Made by a program: the position numbers and the translations under genes
The notes under the pieces: generated by a model
The model's database searches: none
What the model saw: the letters and a program-made list of their open reading frames with translations, nothing else
What the model was told of the DNA's origin: nothing
In this document: piece after piece, positions 48,129 to 57,048 of the stretch
Position numbering within the stretch: the first letter of the stretch is position 1
Layout of the letters: the number at the start of each line of letters is the position of its first letter
DNA from: Salinispora pacifica CNR114
GTDB lineage: Bacteria > Actinomycetota > Actinomycetes > Mycobacteriales > Micromonosporaceae
DNA length: 64,000 bases
Assembly (NCBI RefSeq): GCF_000514775.1
Contig: NZ_AZWO01000021.1
Location: forward strand, 2,647 to 66,646
Direction: 5' to 3'

Positions 48129-49405
48129 GGGATGTTCTCGGGCAATTCGGCTCTTTCGGCCGGCCGGTACGCCTGCTCCTGATCAACCAGTTCGGCATCA
48201 ATCTCGGCTTCTACATGCTGATGCCGTACCTCGCGAACTACCTGTCGGCGCAGCTGCTGCTCGCCGGCTGGATCGTGGGGCTCGTCCTGGGCGTACGCAA
48301 CTTCAGCCAGCAGGGCATGTTCGCCGTCGGCGGGAGCCTCGCCGACCGGTTCGGGTACAAGCCGTTGATCGTCGCTGGCTGCACGCTGCGTACTGTCGGC
48401 TTTGCCCTTCTCGGGCTGGTCGATTCCGTGGCTGTCCTCGTCATCGCAGCGGCAGCCACTGGTCTGGCCGGGGCGCTGTTCAACCCAGCGGTACGCGCCT
48501 ACCTGGCTGAGGACGCCGGCGAACGGCGGGTGGAGGCGTTCGCCATGTTCAACGTCTTCTACCAGGCCGGCATCCTGGTCGGCCCGTTGGTCGGGCTCGT
48601 GCTGACCGCGGCTGACTTCCGCCTGACATGTCTCGTCGCGGCCGCCGTGTTCGCCATCCTGACCGTCGCACAGGCTCGCGCACTACCGGCGCGCGGTGGG
48701 CGAAGGGGCGAGCCAGGCGGGGTTGGGTTGCTCAGCGAGATGTTGTCTTCCTGGCGGCAGGTGCTGCGCAACCGACCGTTCATGCTGTTCACCGTGGCGA
48801 TGGCCGGTTCCTACGTGCTGTCGTTTCAGGTCTATCTCACGCTGCCCCTCACCATCGAAGCAAACGCTCCCAGCCCGGCAGTGGAGAAGCTTGCCGTCGC
48901 GGCCATGTTCGCGGCCTCAGGTCTGCTTGCCGTCCTCGCGCAGATCCGCGTCACCGCCTGGTGCAGGCGACGCTGGTCACCACACCGCTCACTCACCTGG
49001 GGAGTCGCGCTGCTGGGTACGGCGTTCCTACCTGTAGCCGCGGCGAGTACCGGGCCACCCATGCTCGTCGTCGCGTCGGCCGTTCTCGCCGGAGCGATCA
49101 TCGCCGTGGCGACGATGGTGGCTTACCCATTCGAAATGGACATGGTGGTCACGTTGGCCGGTGCGGGCCGGATCGCCACACACTACGGGGTCTACAGCAC
49201 CGTCTCCGGTATCGCTGTCGCCATCGGTAACATGCTCGCTGGCGGCGCAGTCGACTGGGCGCGATCCACACAGATGCCCATCGTGCTCTGGCTAGCGCTC
49301 GCGGCACTCGGCGTGGCCTGCGGCACGGCGATTCTGTGGTTGGGCAGGCGCGGCTTGCTCGGGCCTGCGATTCCCACGAAACAAGCGGCCACTGTCACCG
49401 CCTGA
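48125..49405 (+). CDS. MFS transporter coupled to the PLP enzyme
   Basis: 426 residues, about 12 transmembrane helices. The first loop carries [30 protein letters not shown], the motif A region, and the overall shape is that of MFS proteins near SbnD and drug exporters. The GTG overlaps the PLP enzyme stop by 4 nt, so it is made together with that enzyme and probably exports its product, or imports its substrate. Followed by a strong terminator, closing a three-gene unit. Confidence 0.9.
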   Translation: MRDVLGQFGSFGRPVRLLLINQFGINLGFYMLMPYLANYLSAQLLLAGWIVGLVLGVRNFSQQGMFAVGGSLADRFGYKPLIVAGCTLRTVGFALLGLVDSVAVLVIAAAATGLAGALFNPAVRAYLAEDAGERRVEAFAMFNVFYQAGILVGPLVGLVLTAADFRLTCLVAAAVFAILTVAQARALPARGGRRGEPGGVGLLSEMLSSWRQVLRNRPFMLFTVAMAGSYVLSFQVYLTLPLTIEANAPSPAVEKLAVAAMFAASGLLAVLAQIRVTAWCRRRWSPHRSLTWGVALLGTAFLPVAAASTGPPMLVVASAVLAGAIIAVATMVAYPFEMDMVVTLAGAGRIATHYGVYSTVSGIAVAIGNMLAGGAVDWARSTQMPIVLWLALAALGVACGTAILWLGRRGLLGPAIPTKQAATVTA

Positions 49406-49412
49406 GTCCCGG

Positions 49413-49450
49413 GTACCGGTTCGCGGCAGTCCATTGCCGCGAACCGGTAC
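49413..49450 (+). terminator. Strong stem-loop terminator after the PLP-MFS cassette
   Basis: A perfect 16-bp stem (GTACCGGTTCGCGGCA / TGCCGCGAACCGGTAC) with a 6-nt loop starting 8 nt after the MFS stop. Confidence 0.85.
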
Positions 49451-49600
49451 TGACGGTAACGGTCGTCCCGTCTGCAGGATGGTTCGGAACGCGGCCTGGT
49501 CAGCCGGCTGAGTGCGAACGCTCGACCGCCAGTGAGATGTGACTGCGCAGTGTCGCTGAGCGTTTCCAGCACGACTGATCGGCCTCGCGACTCGCTCGTT

Positions 49601-49645
49601 GGGGCCGCCGAGGTTGGTGGCATTCGTCACCGTCGAGGCGGCCCC
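49601..49645 (-). terminator. Stem-loop downstream of the proline-rich membrane protein gene
   Basis: GGGGCCGCC / GGCGGCCCC 9-bp stem with an inner GGTG/CACC pairing, 33 bp beyond the stop of the minus-strand gene at 49678. No T-tract. Confidence 0.5.
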
Positions 49646-49677
49646 ACCCCACGGTCCAGGGAGGGTGACACCCGGCC

Positions 49678-50709
49678 TCAGGAGCGTTTCTCGATCTCGG
49701 CACGGATGTCGGTGAAGTTGGCGCGGGCCGTGCTGGCCGACGCGGAGTACATCACGATCATGCCGACGCTACCCTTGTCCGCCCAGGCGCAGACTCCGAG
49801 CGGGATGTCCGAGGCGCTCCCGTCACCACATTTCGCGACGCCGCCGAGGGGGTCGGTGGAGACCGTGGACATCTTGCGAACGTTCAGGTCCGACGCGAGC
49901 TTCTCGACGGTGGCATCCAACTCCTGGGCCGGGTTGAGGACGAAGCCAGAGGCGCCAGCGATCATGATGATGTTCTCATCCTCGAAGCTGCCGTAGAAGG
50001 CCCCGACCGTGCTGTTCCCGCTGCTGACCTTGGCCTCCAGCTCCTTCACCAACTCGTCGGCGAGCGCCTTCAGCTCCGAGTCGGTGCTCCTGGCCCGACC
50101 GTCGAGTGTCTTCGGTGCGACGAGGCGTATCTGTGGTTCAGGACTGGGCTCGGGGCTGGGCTCGGTCGACGGGGTTGGTTCCGCGCTGTCGGCGGCTTGC
50201 GACGCTTCCGCCGCGGGCGGGGCGGCGGCCGGGGACGGCGCCGAGTTGTCGCCGCCGGAACGGGTGAGGTATGCCAGGCCACCCAGCGTGAGCAGGAGTA
50301 GGCCGGCCAGGCCAAACGAGAGCAGCAGGGTGAACCGTGCCGGTCGGCGGGACGCCGGCGCCGCCGAATCGGACGGGGCCGCGGGGCTACCTGTCTCCGC
50401 TGGTCGCCGATCCTGGTCAGCCAGGTCGGGCTCGACCGGAGGGATCGGCGGGATAGCGCGGTGCACCTGGGTCGGCTCATCCATTGTGGCCGACCAGTGG
50501 GGAGGGGCCGGCGGGGCGGGAGGGGCCGACCAGGAGCGCGGGGCCGGTGTGGGGTCGAGCGGGGGAGGGGGCCGCCAGCCGTCCGGTCGCGGTTCGGGGT
50601 GCTCCGGACGCGCGTGCCGGGCTGCGCGCGGCGGTGCGGACGGCGGCGGGTAGCTGGGCTGCGCACCGGGCTCCGGCGGGCTAGACCAGGGATCGACCGG
50701 TGAGGACAT
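49678..50709 (-). CDS. Proline-rich membrane protein with C-terminal extracytoplasmic domain
   Basis: 343 residues: a Pro-rich cytoplasmic N-terminus of about 125 residues, one transmembrane helix (about 126-147, LLLSFGLAGLLLLTLGGLAY), an Ala/Pro/Glu linker (EPTPSTEPSPEPSPEP) and a C-terminal domain of about 140 residues (AFYGSFEDENIIMIAGASG; MSTVSTDPLGGVAKCGDG) with a possible disulfide. No named domain. The layout resembles actinobacterial envelope proteins regulated by kinases (PknB type), an inference. ATG with GGAGG 7 nt upstream. Confidence 0.75.
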   Translation of the reverse strand: MSSPVDPWSSPPEPGAQPSYPPPSAPPRAARHARPEHPEPRPDGWRPPPPLDPTPAPRSWSAPPAPPAPPHWSATMDEPTQVHRAIPPIPPVEPDLADQDRRPAETGSPAAPSDSAAPASRRPARFTLLLSFGLAGLLLLTLGGLAYLTRSGGDNSAPSPAAAPPAAEASQAADSAEPTPSTEPSPEPSPEPQIRLVAPKTLDGRARSTDSELKALADELVKELEAKVSSGNSTVGAFYGSFEDENIIMIAGASGFVLNPAQELDATVEKLASDLNVRKMSTVSTDPLGGVAKCGDGSASDIPLGVCAWADKGSVGMIVMYSASASTARANFTDIRAEIEKRS

Positions 50710-50849
50710 GACAACGCCTCCAGGCGAGGGTGCTGGCGGCTGATGCTAGCCGGTCCGGGCCCCGGTCCACCGGACCGACCCCCGCCGGCCAGAAACGCAT
50801 CGTGGTGGCCACCCGAGGGCGGCCACCACGATCACGGGGAGGGGGCAGG

Positions 50850-52916
50850 TCAGGCCGGGAGGCTGGCGACCCCGGCCGGCAGGAACCGCTTGCCGGTGAC
50901 CCGTTCGGTGGTGCCGGTGCGGTCCAGGTACGGCGTGACGCCGCCCAGGTGGAACGGCCAGCCGGCGCCCAGGATCAGGCACAGGTCGATGTCCTGCGCC
51001 TCGGCGACCACGCCCTCGTCGAGCATCAGCTGGATCTCCTGCGCCAGCGCGTCGAGTGCGTTCTGCCGGACCTGCTCGGCGGTGAGCGGCTGGTCGCCGA
51101 CCACCAGCAGGTTGGCCACCTCGGCGTTGATCTCGTCGTTCACGACGATCGGTTTGCCGGCCTCGGCGATCCGCTTGAGGTTCTCGCTGACACCGAAGCG
51201 GTCCGGGAAGGCCGCGTGCAGGATGCCACCGACGTGGTGCGCCACCGCCGGCCCGACCAGCTGCAGCAACGCCAGTGGGCGCATCGGCAGGCCCAGCGGA
51301 TCGAGCGCGTTGTTCGCCACCTCCAGCGGGGTGCCGGCGTCCACAGCGGCGAACACCGTGCCCAGGAAGCGGGTCAGCAGCCGGTTGACCACGAACGCGG
51401 GGGCGTCCTTCACCAGCACGCTCGACTTCTTCAGCTGCTTTCCGACGGCGAACGCGGTGGCCAGGGTGGCGTCGTCGGTCCGTTCACCGCGGACGATCTC
51501 CAGCAGCGGGAGCACGGCGACCGGGTTGAAGAAGTGGAAGCCGACCACCCGTTCCGGGTGCTCGAGGTCCGCGGCCATCGCCGTCACCGACAGCGACGAC
51601 GTGTTGGTGGCCAGCACCGCCTCGGGCTTGACGATCTTCTCCAGCTCGGCCCAGACCTGCTTCTTGACGTTGAGGTCCTCGAAGACGGCCTCGATGACGA
51701 AGTCCGCGTCGGCGAAGACGGACTTGTCGACCGACCCGCTCACCAGGCCGTACAGCTTGGCGGCGGTGCCTTTGTCCATCCGGCCCTTGCTGACCGACTT
51801 CTCGATCTGCTCGTGCACGTAGGCCACGCCCTTGTCGACCCGGGCCTGGTCCAGGTCGGTCAGGACGACCGGTACCTGGAGACGGCGGGCGAACAGGAGC
51901 GCGAGCTGGCTGGCCATCAGGCCGGCGCCGACGATGCCAACCTTGGTCACCGGCCGGGCCAGGTCCCGGTCGGGCGCCCCGGCCGGACGCTTGGCCCGCC
52001 GCTGCACCAGGTCGAACGCGTAGAGGCCGCTGCGCAGCTCCGGCGAGAAGACCAGGTCGGCCAGCGCCTCGTCCTCGGCGGTGGTGCCGGTGGCGAAGTC
52101 CGCCTCCTTGGCCATGCCGAGCAGTTCGAGGGCCTGGTTCGCGGAGGGGACGGCGCCGTGCAGGCGGGCGTCCAGGGTCTGCTTGGCGAAGAAGAGGACG
52201 CCGTCCCACATCTCCCGGTCAACCTCGGGCCGGGTCACGGTGTGCTCGCCGCGGACCACGCCGGCGGCCCACTCCAGGGACCGTTCGAGGAAGTCCGCCG
52301 GCTCCAGCAGGACGTCCGCGAGGCCCATCTCCGCCGCCTGCTTCGGCTTGAGCATCTTGTTCTGCATCAGCGGGTTCTGGATGATCACCTGGGTCGCCGC
52401 CGGGATGCCGACCAGGTTCGGCAGCAGCTGAGTGCCGCCCCAGCCGGGGACGATACCGAGCGAGACCTCGGGTAGGGCGAGGGCCGCGGCGCCCGCGGAC
52501 AGCGTCCGGTAGTGGCAGTGTAGGGCCAGCTCCAGGCCGCCGCCCATGGCCGCGCCGTTGACGAAGGCGAAGGTCGGAACGTCGCTGTCCTTGAGCCGGG
52601 CGAAAACCCGGTGGCCCAGCCGCCCGACCTCCAGCGCCTGCGCCCGGTCGGTGAGCAACGGCAGGCCGGTGAGGTCCGCTCCGACGCAGAAGATGTAGGG
52701 CTTACCGGTCACCGCGACGAACGCCGGCTTCGCCGCCTGGGCTGCCGTGATCGCCTCGTCCAGGCTGGTCAGGCCACCAGGCCCGAGGGTGTTCGGCTTC
52801 TTGTGGTCGAAGCCGTTGTCCAGTGTGATCAGGGCGGCGGGGCGGTCCAGGCCCGGTACGTCCACCAAGCGCAGCAAGGCCTTGGTAACGACCTCGTTCG
52901 GTGCCGCGATGCTCAC
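50850..52916 (-). CDS. fadJ: Fatty-acid oxidation enzyme: enoyl-CoA hydratase / 3-hydroxyacyl-CoA dehydrogenase
   Basis: 688 residues, two joined enzymes of beta-oxidation. The N-terminal 290 residues are a crotonase domain (GADLTGLPL; GAAMGGGLELALHCH; SLGIVPGWGGTQLLP with catalytic Glu-type sites). The middle is NAD-binding KVGIVGAGLMASQLALLFA, and VGFHFFNPVAVLPLLEIV and the C-terminal FVVNRLLTRFL complete the dehydrogenase. GTG with GGAGGAGG upstream. It lies 55 nt after fadA, so the operon fadA-fadJ processes acyl-CoA. Monofunctional epimerase is not present. Confidence 0.95.
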   Translation of the reverse strand: MSIAAPNEVVTKALLRLVDVPGLDRPAALITLDNGFDHKKPNTLGPGGLTSLDEAITAAQAAKPAFVAVTGKPYIFCVGADLTGLPLLTDRAQALEVGRLGHRVFARLKDSDVPTFAFVNGAAMGGGLELALHCHYRTLSAGAAALALPEVSLGIVPGWGGTQLLPNLVGIPAATQVIIQNPLMQNKMLKPKQAAEMGLADVLLEPADFLERSLEWAAGVVRGEHTVTRPEVDREMWDGVLFFAKQTLDARLHGAVPSANQALELLGMAKEADFATGTTAEDEALADLVFSPELRSGLYAFDLVQRRAKRPAGAPDRDLARPVTKVGIVGAGLMASQLALLFARRLQVPVVLTDLDQARVDKGVAYVHEQIEKSVSKGRMDKGTAAKLYGLVSGSVDKSVFADADFVIEAVFEDLNVKKQVWAELEKIVKPEAVLATNTSSLSVTAMAADLEHPERVVGFHFFNPVAVLPLLEIVRGERTDDATLATAFAVGKQLKKSSVLVKDAPAFVVNRLLTRFLGTVFAAVDAGTPLEVANNALDPLGLPMRPLALLQLVGPAVAHHVGGILHAAFPDRFGVSENLKRIAEAGKPIVVNDEINAEVANLLVVGDQPLTAEQVRQNALDALAQEIQLMLDEGVVAEAQDIDLCLILGAGWPFHLGGVTPYLDRTGTTERVTGKRFLPAGVASLPA

Positions 52917-52971
52917 TGTGCCTCCTCCATTTGGGACTGCGGGACGCACTGGCCCGACCCGTTGCTCGCGC

Positions 52972-54168
52972 TCACTTGGCTCCACCCTCCCAGTGCGGGT
53001 TCTCCCAGATCACGGTGCCGCCCATGCCGATGCCGATGCACATGGCGGTGAGGCCGTAGCGGACCTCCGGGTGCTCGGCGAAGTGCCGGGCGAGTTGGGT
53101 CATCAGCCGGACACCGGACGAGGCGAGCGGGTGGCCGATGGCGATCGCGCCGCCCCACGGGTTGACCCGCGGGTCGTCGTCGGCGATGCCGAAGTGGTCG
53201 AGGAAGGCGAGTACCTGGACCGCGAAGGCCTCGTTCAGCTCGAACAGGCCGATGTCGTCGATGGTCAGGCCGGCGATGCGCAGCGCCTTCTCGGTCGACG
53301 GGATCGGACCGATCCCCATCACCTCGGGCTCGACGCCGACGAACCCGTAGGAAACCAGCCGCATCGCGACCGGCAGACCCAGCTCCCGTGCGGTCTCCTC
53401 GGCGACGAGCAGGCTCGCCGTGGCGCCGTCGTTCAGCCCCGCCGCGTTACCGGCGGTGACCTTGCCGTGCGGGCGGAACGGAGTCTTCAGGGTGGCGAGC
53501 TTCTCCATCGAGGTGTCCCGCGGCGCCTCGTCCACGGTGGCCAGACCCCAGCCGGCCTCCGGGTCCCGGATCGCCACCGGCACCAGGTCGTCCTGGAGCT
53601 TGCCGTTGGCGTACGCCTTGGCGGTCTTCTGCTGGGAGGCGAGCGCGAACGCGTCGGTGCGCTCCTTGGTGATGTGGGGTACCCGGTCGTGCAGGTTCTC
53701 CGCGGTAGCCCCCATGACCAGGGCGGACTGGTCAACCAGTCGCTCCGCGACGATCCGCGGGTTCGGGTCGACTCCCTCGCCCATCGGGTGGCGGCCCATG
53801 TGCTCGACCCCACCGGCGATGGCGACGTCGTACGCGCCCATGGCGATGCCGCCGGCGACCGTGGTCACCGCGGTCATCGCGCCCGCGCACATCCGGTCGA
53901 TGGCGAAGCCGGGCACGGTCTTGGGGAGGCCGGCCAGGAGCGCGGCGGTGCGGCCGATGGTCAGGCCCTGGTCGCCGATCTGGGTGGTGGCGGCGACGGC
54001 GACCTCCTCGACCCGCTCCGGCGGCAGCTGCGGGTTACGGCGCAGCAGCTCGCGGATGCAGCGGATCACCAGGTCATCTGCGCGGGTGTTGGCGTACATG
54101 CCCCCCGCTTTGCCGAACGGGGTGCGGACGCCGTCAACAAAGACGACATCCCGAACTTCACGGGGCAC
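52972..54168 (-). CDS. fadA: Acetyl-CoA acyltransferase (thiolase)
   Basis: 398 residues; the last step of beta-oxidation, cleaving 3-ketoacyl-CoA. Catalytic Cys is in DRMCAGAMTAV (Cys93 or so), the His in GGAIAIGHPLASSGVRL and the second Cys in LTAMCIGIGMGG. Begins at GTG with GGAGG 5 nt upstream, and is followed by fadJ. Assignment to broad 3-ketoacyl-CoA rather than acetoacetyl-CoA use rests on the operon partner. Confidence 0.95.
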   Translation of the reverse strand: MPREVRDVVFVDGVRTPFGKAGGMYANTRADDLVIRCIRELLRRNPQLPPERVEEVAVAATTQIGDQGLTIGRTAALLAGLPKTVPGFAIDRMCAGAMTAVTTVAGGIAMGAYDVAIAGGVEHMGRHPMGEGVDPNPRIVAERLVDQSALVMGATAENLHDRVPHITKERTDAFALASQQKTAKAYANGKLQDDLVPVAIRDPEAGWGLATVDEAPRDTSMEKLATLKTPFRPHGKVTAGNAAGLNDGATASLLVAEETARELGLPVAMRLVSYGFVGVEPEVMGIGPIPSTEKALRIAGLTIDDIGLFELNEAFAVQVLAFLDHFGIADDDPRVNPWGGAIAIGHPLASSGVRLMTQLARHFAEHPEVRYGLTAMCIGIGMGGTVIWENPHWEGGAK

Positions 54169-54272
54169 TTGAGCCTCCTAGCCGGATAGCCGGACTGGCG
54201 TTTTCTCGGATGCTACTTGTCAGTAACCAACTGGAGTACCACCCCCTGTGTGGCCCACCCCACATCGATGGC

Positions 54273-55628
54273 TCAGGTGTCGGCTGGCGGTGGGCCGACC
54301 AGGGCCCGGGTCAGGTCTGGCTGCAGCAGCGCGATCTGCCACTCGCGCGCACCCAGGCCGCGTAGGGTCTCCGCCACGGCGCCCTCGGTGATCTCCTCGG
54401 GCGGGACCCAGGCGAGGCGGCGAATCGAGTCCGGGGCGATCAGGTTCTCCGGTGGCAGGGTGTGCGCGCCGGCGGTTCCGACGACCACCTCCCGGCACCG
54501 GCTCAGCCGGGCCGCGGCGACCGGGTCCCGCTCGGCCCACCGGTGCGGCGGCGGCGGACCCTCGACCGCCGGCGCGACCGGTAGCGCCTCCGCTGGCAAC
54601 TCCCGGGCATCGTCCAACGCCGCCAACCAGGTACGGGCCAGCCGGCGTACCGAGCGACCGCCGAAACCCGGCAGGGTCAGTAGCGTCTTCTCGTCCCGTG
54701 GATCCAGCTCGGCGGCGGCGACAATCGCCGAGTCCGGCAACACCCGTCCCGGCGCCGCGTCGCGGCGCGCCGCGATCTGGTCCCGGGCGTACCACAGGGA
54801 CCGTACCCGGGCCTGCGCCCGCGCCCCGCGGACCCGATGGATGCCCGAGGTGCGGCGCCAGGGGTCGGCGCGGACCCGGGGCGCGCGGGCACCATTGCGG
54901 ACCAGCGCGGCGAACTCCTCGGCCGCCCACTCGGCCTTGCCCTGCCGAGTCAACTCGGCGTCGAGCGCGTCCCGGAGCTCGACCAGCAGCTCCACGTCCA
55001 GGGCGGCGTAGGTCAGCCAGGACTCCGGCAGCGGCCGGCTCGACCAGTCCGCCGCCGAGTGGTGTTTCTCCAGGCTGAAGCCGAGCAGGTTCTCGGTCAG
55101 CGCGGCGAGCCCGACCCGCTCGAAGCCGGCGAGCCGGGCGGCCAGTTCGGTGTCGAAGAGGCGCCGTGGCCGCAGGCCCAGCTCGGCCAGGCAGGGCAGA
55201 TCCTGGCTGGCCGCGTGGAGCACCCACTCGGCCGCGCCGATGGCCTCGTCCAGACTGGTCAGTTCCGGCAGCGGCAGCGGGTCGATCAGGGCGGTGCCGG
55301 CGCCGGCGCGGCGCAGCTGCACCAGGTACGCCCGCTGGCTGTACCGGTAGCCGGAGGCGCGTTCGGCGTCCAGCGCCACCGGCCCGGTGCCCTGGGCGAA
55401 GCGGGCCACGACCTCGGCCAACTCCGCCGGGGTGGTCACCGGCTGAGGGGTGCCCTCGCCGGGCGCGGTCAGCGGGGTGGGGCCGCCCTCGGCGTCGCGC
55501 CGGGTGGTAGCTGGGCCACCAGCGGTCGGGTCAACGTCCGTGTCCCCCGACCGGATCGTCGGCGGGTACGGTGTGTCTCCCGTACGGTTTGCGGCAGCCC
55601 GACGGGGTAGGGGTGGTTCGTCGGTCAT
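54273..55628 (-). CDS. rnd: Ribonuclease D
   Basis: 451 residues. A 3'-to-5' exonuclease maturing tRNA and other small RNAs. DEDDy residues are in VALDAERASGYRYS, LHAASQDLPCLAELG and YAALDVELLVEL; an HRDC domain follows (LWYARDQIAARRDAAPGRVLPDSAI; LLTLPGFGGRSV). A poorly conserved N-terminal tail of about 65 residues is Pro/Thr-rich. ATG is 6 nt after TAGGGT and lacks a ribosome-binding site, so it is probably leaderless. Confidence 0.92.
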   Translation of the reverse strand: MTDEPPLPRRAAANRTGDTPYPPTIRSGDTDVDPTAGGPATTRRDAEGGPTPLTAPGEGTPQPVTTPAELAEVVARFAQGTGPVALDAERASGYRYSQRAYLVQLRRAGAGTALIDPLPLPELTSLDEAIGAAEWVLHAASQDLPCLAELGLRPRRLFDTELAARLAGFERVGLAALTENLLGFSLEKHHSAADWSSRPLPESWLTYAALDVELLVELRDALDAELTRQGKAEWAAEEFAALVRNGARAPRVRADPWRRTSGIHRVRGARAQARVRSLWYARDQIAARRDAAPGRVLPDSAIVAAAELDPRDEKTLLTLPGFGGRSVRRLARTWLAALDDARELPAEALPVAPAVEGPPPPHRWAERDPVAAARLSRCREVVVGTAGAHTLPPENLIAPDSIRRLAWVPPEEITEGAVAETLRGLGAREWQIALLQPDLTRALVGPPPADT

Positions 55629-55634
55629 CCGACA

Positions 55635-55640
55635 ACCCTA
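55635..55640 (-). promoter_or_regulatory. Putative -10 box (TAGGGT), leaderless RNase D mRNA
   Basis: TAGGGT on the minus strand, 6 nt before the ATG; no Shine-Dalgarno. Confidence 0.5.
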
Positions 55641-55742
55641 TTGCGCTACCCGATCGGGCGGGGACAGCCGGTCCAGTGCGTGTCGGGAGTCAGCCGTTTC
55701 GGTTGAGCAGACCGAGCAGACAAAGGATGCGCGTGCCGGATA

Positions 55743-55787
55743 CGGTCGTAGACCGCGACATTCGTAGCGGTCGAACATTTAGCGGTC
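55743..55787. promoter_or_regulatory. CGGTC half-site cluster upstream of the protease gene
   Basis: An inverted pair CGGTC-GTA-GACCG (55743-55755) is followed by two direct copies of TAGCGGTC (55765-55772, 55780-55787), 15 bp apart. The four CGGTC half-sites lie within 45 bp in the divergent gap between RNase D and the protease, so they could bind a dimeric regulator. No regulator is known. Confidence 0.4.
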
Positions 55788-55845
55788 AAGGCCGGCGGTT
55801 GCCACCACGCGGCAACGGCATCGGCACGGGGAGGGCATGGCAATC

Positions 55846-56964
55846 ATGAATACGGGTGAGGGATTATCCGAGGTGGGAGGCGAGTCTACGCCTGGACCCA
55901 CCTGGTCCCCGCCGCTCCAGCCCGGCCCGTCCAGCGCGGCATTCGGGGCCCCGGTTCCTCCGGCGGCCCCGGTTCCTCAAACGACCCCGGCTCCTCCGGC
56001 TCCTCCGGCTCCTTCAGCGGTCCCGCCTTCTCCGGCGGCTCCGCCGTACGGCGGCTCGGTCGCGTCTGGCCCCACCCAACCGTCGGCTTTCGGGCCGGGC
56101 GTTCCACCGCCGTTCGTGCCCCCTCCGGGCGGTCCAACCGGGCGCTGGCCCAGTGCCCAGCCGGCTCCCGCCCCGGCGTCTCGGCGGCTTGTCCTGTTCG
56201 GGCGGGTGGCCGTGGTGCTGGTTGTCGCGGCGCTGCTTTCGGTGACCGGTGTTCAGGCCTACCAGATCCATCAGCTCACCGGCCAACTCGCCGACACCGA
56301 TCGGCGGCTGGGCGCCGAGCAGCAGGAGAGCCAGGCTCGGCTCGATGGGTTGGAGGCGCGGGCGCGGGAACTGGAGTCGGCGATCGGTGCTGCGTTCGAT
56401 CCGGAGGCGATCGCCGCTGCCGCGTTGCCCAGCGTGTTTCGGATCCGCGCCGGGCAGTACACCGGCAGCGCGTTCGCCGTCGGTGAGCCGGCCGCCGATG
56501 GCGGCACCAATCTCTTCACCAACTTCCACGTGGTCGAAGAGGTCTGGGAGGACGGGGACCGGCAGGTCTTCCTGGAACGCACCGACCAGCGCTACCCGGC
56601 CACCATCGTCGAGGTTGACGAGGCCAACGACCTCGCCCAGCTTCGCACCACCAGCACCTTTACCGGGCTGGTCGCCGCCCCGTCCGCGGTCAAGTCCGGT
56701 CAGCCGGTCGTCGTTGTGGGCGCGCCCCTCGGCCTGGAAGACAGCGTCACCACCGGTGTGGTGAGCGCGTTTCGTGAGGCCAAGGGGGGTGATCCGCCAT
56801 TCATTCAGTTTGATGCGCCGATCAACCCGGGTAACTCGGGTGGCCCTGTAATCAACGACGAACAGCAGGTGGTCGGGATCGCCACCGCCAAGGCGTGGGA
56901 CGCCGAGGGGATCAGTCTCGCCGTGCCGATCGCCACCGCCTGCGACGGTTTCGAGATCTGCTAA
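55846..56964 (+). CDS. Membrane-anchored trypsin-like serine protease
   Basis: 372 residues. Pro-rich cytoplasmic N-terminus (about 110 residues), one transmembrane helix (VAVVLVVAALLSVTGVQAY, about 123-142), a short coiled coil (LTGQLADTDRRLGAEQQE...) and a chymotrypsin-fold protease domain with His in TNFHVVE, Asp in EANDLAQL and Ser in PGNSGGPV. No PDZ domain, unlike HtrA. ATG at 55846 is chosen with GGGGAGGG at 10-nt spacing; the ATG at 55837 overlaps it. Probably works on envelope proteins. Confidence 0.88.
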   Translation: MNTGEGLSEVGGESTPGPTWSPPLQPGPSSAAFGAPVPPAAPVPQTTPAPPAPPAPSAVPPSPAAPPYGGSVASGPTQPSAFGPGVPPPFVPPPGGPTGRWPSAQPAPAPASRRLVLFGRVAVVLVVAALLSVTGVQAYQIHQLTGQLADTDRRLGAEQQESQARLDGLEARARELESAIGAAFDPEAIAAAALPSVFRIRAGQYTGSAFAVGEPAADGGTNLFTNFHVVEEVWEDGDRQVFLERTDQRYPATIVEVDEANDLAQLRTTSTFTGLVAAPSAVKSGQPVVVVGAPLGLEDSVTTGVVSAFREAKGGDPPFIQFDAPINPGNSGGPVINDEQQVVGIATAKAWDAEGISLAVPIATACDGFEIC

Positions 56965-57048
56965 CCCAGTTCCGGTGCCTCGTTTCATATCAGTTCGCTC
57001 TGCCCTGACCCGCGGGTGAACTGCCCGAACTGCTCCACAGGAGGAGTC

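Noticed and set aside
42452..49405. Accessory zone considered as a biosynthetic gene cluster
   Set aside because: No PKS, NRPS, terpene or RiPP core or maturation enzyme is present; only transporters, one methyltransferase and the PLP enzyme, which alone do not define a cluster.
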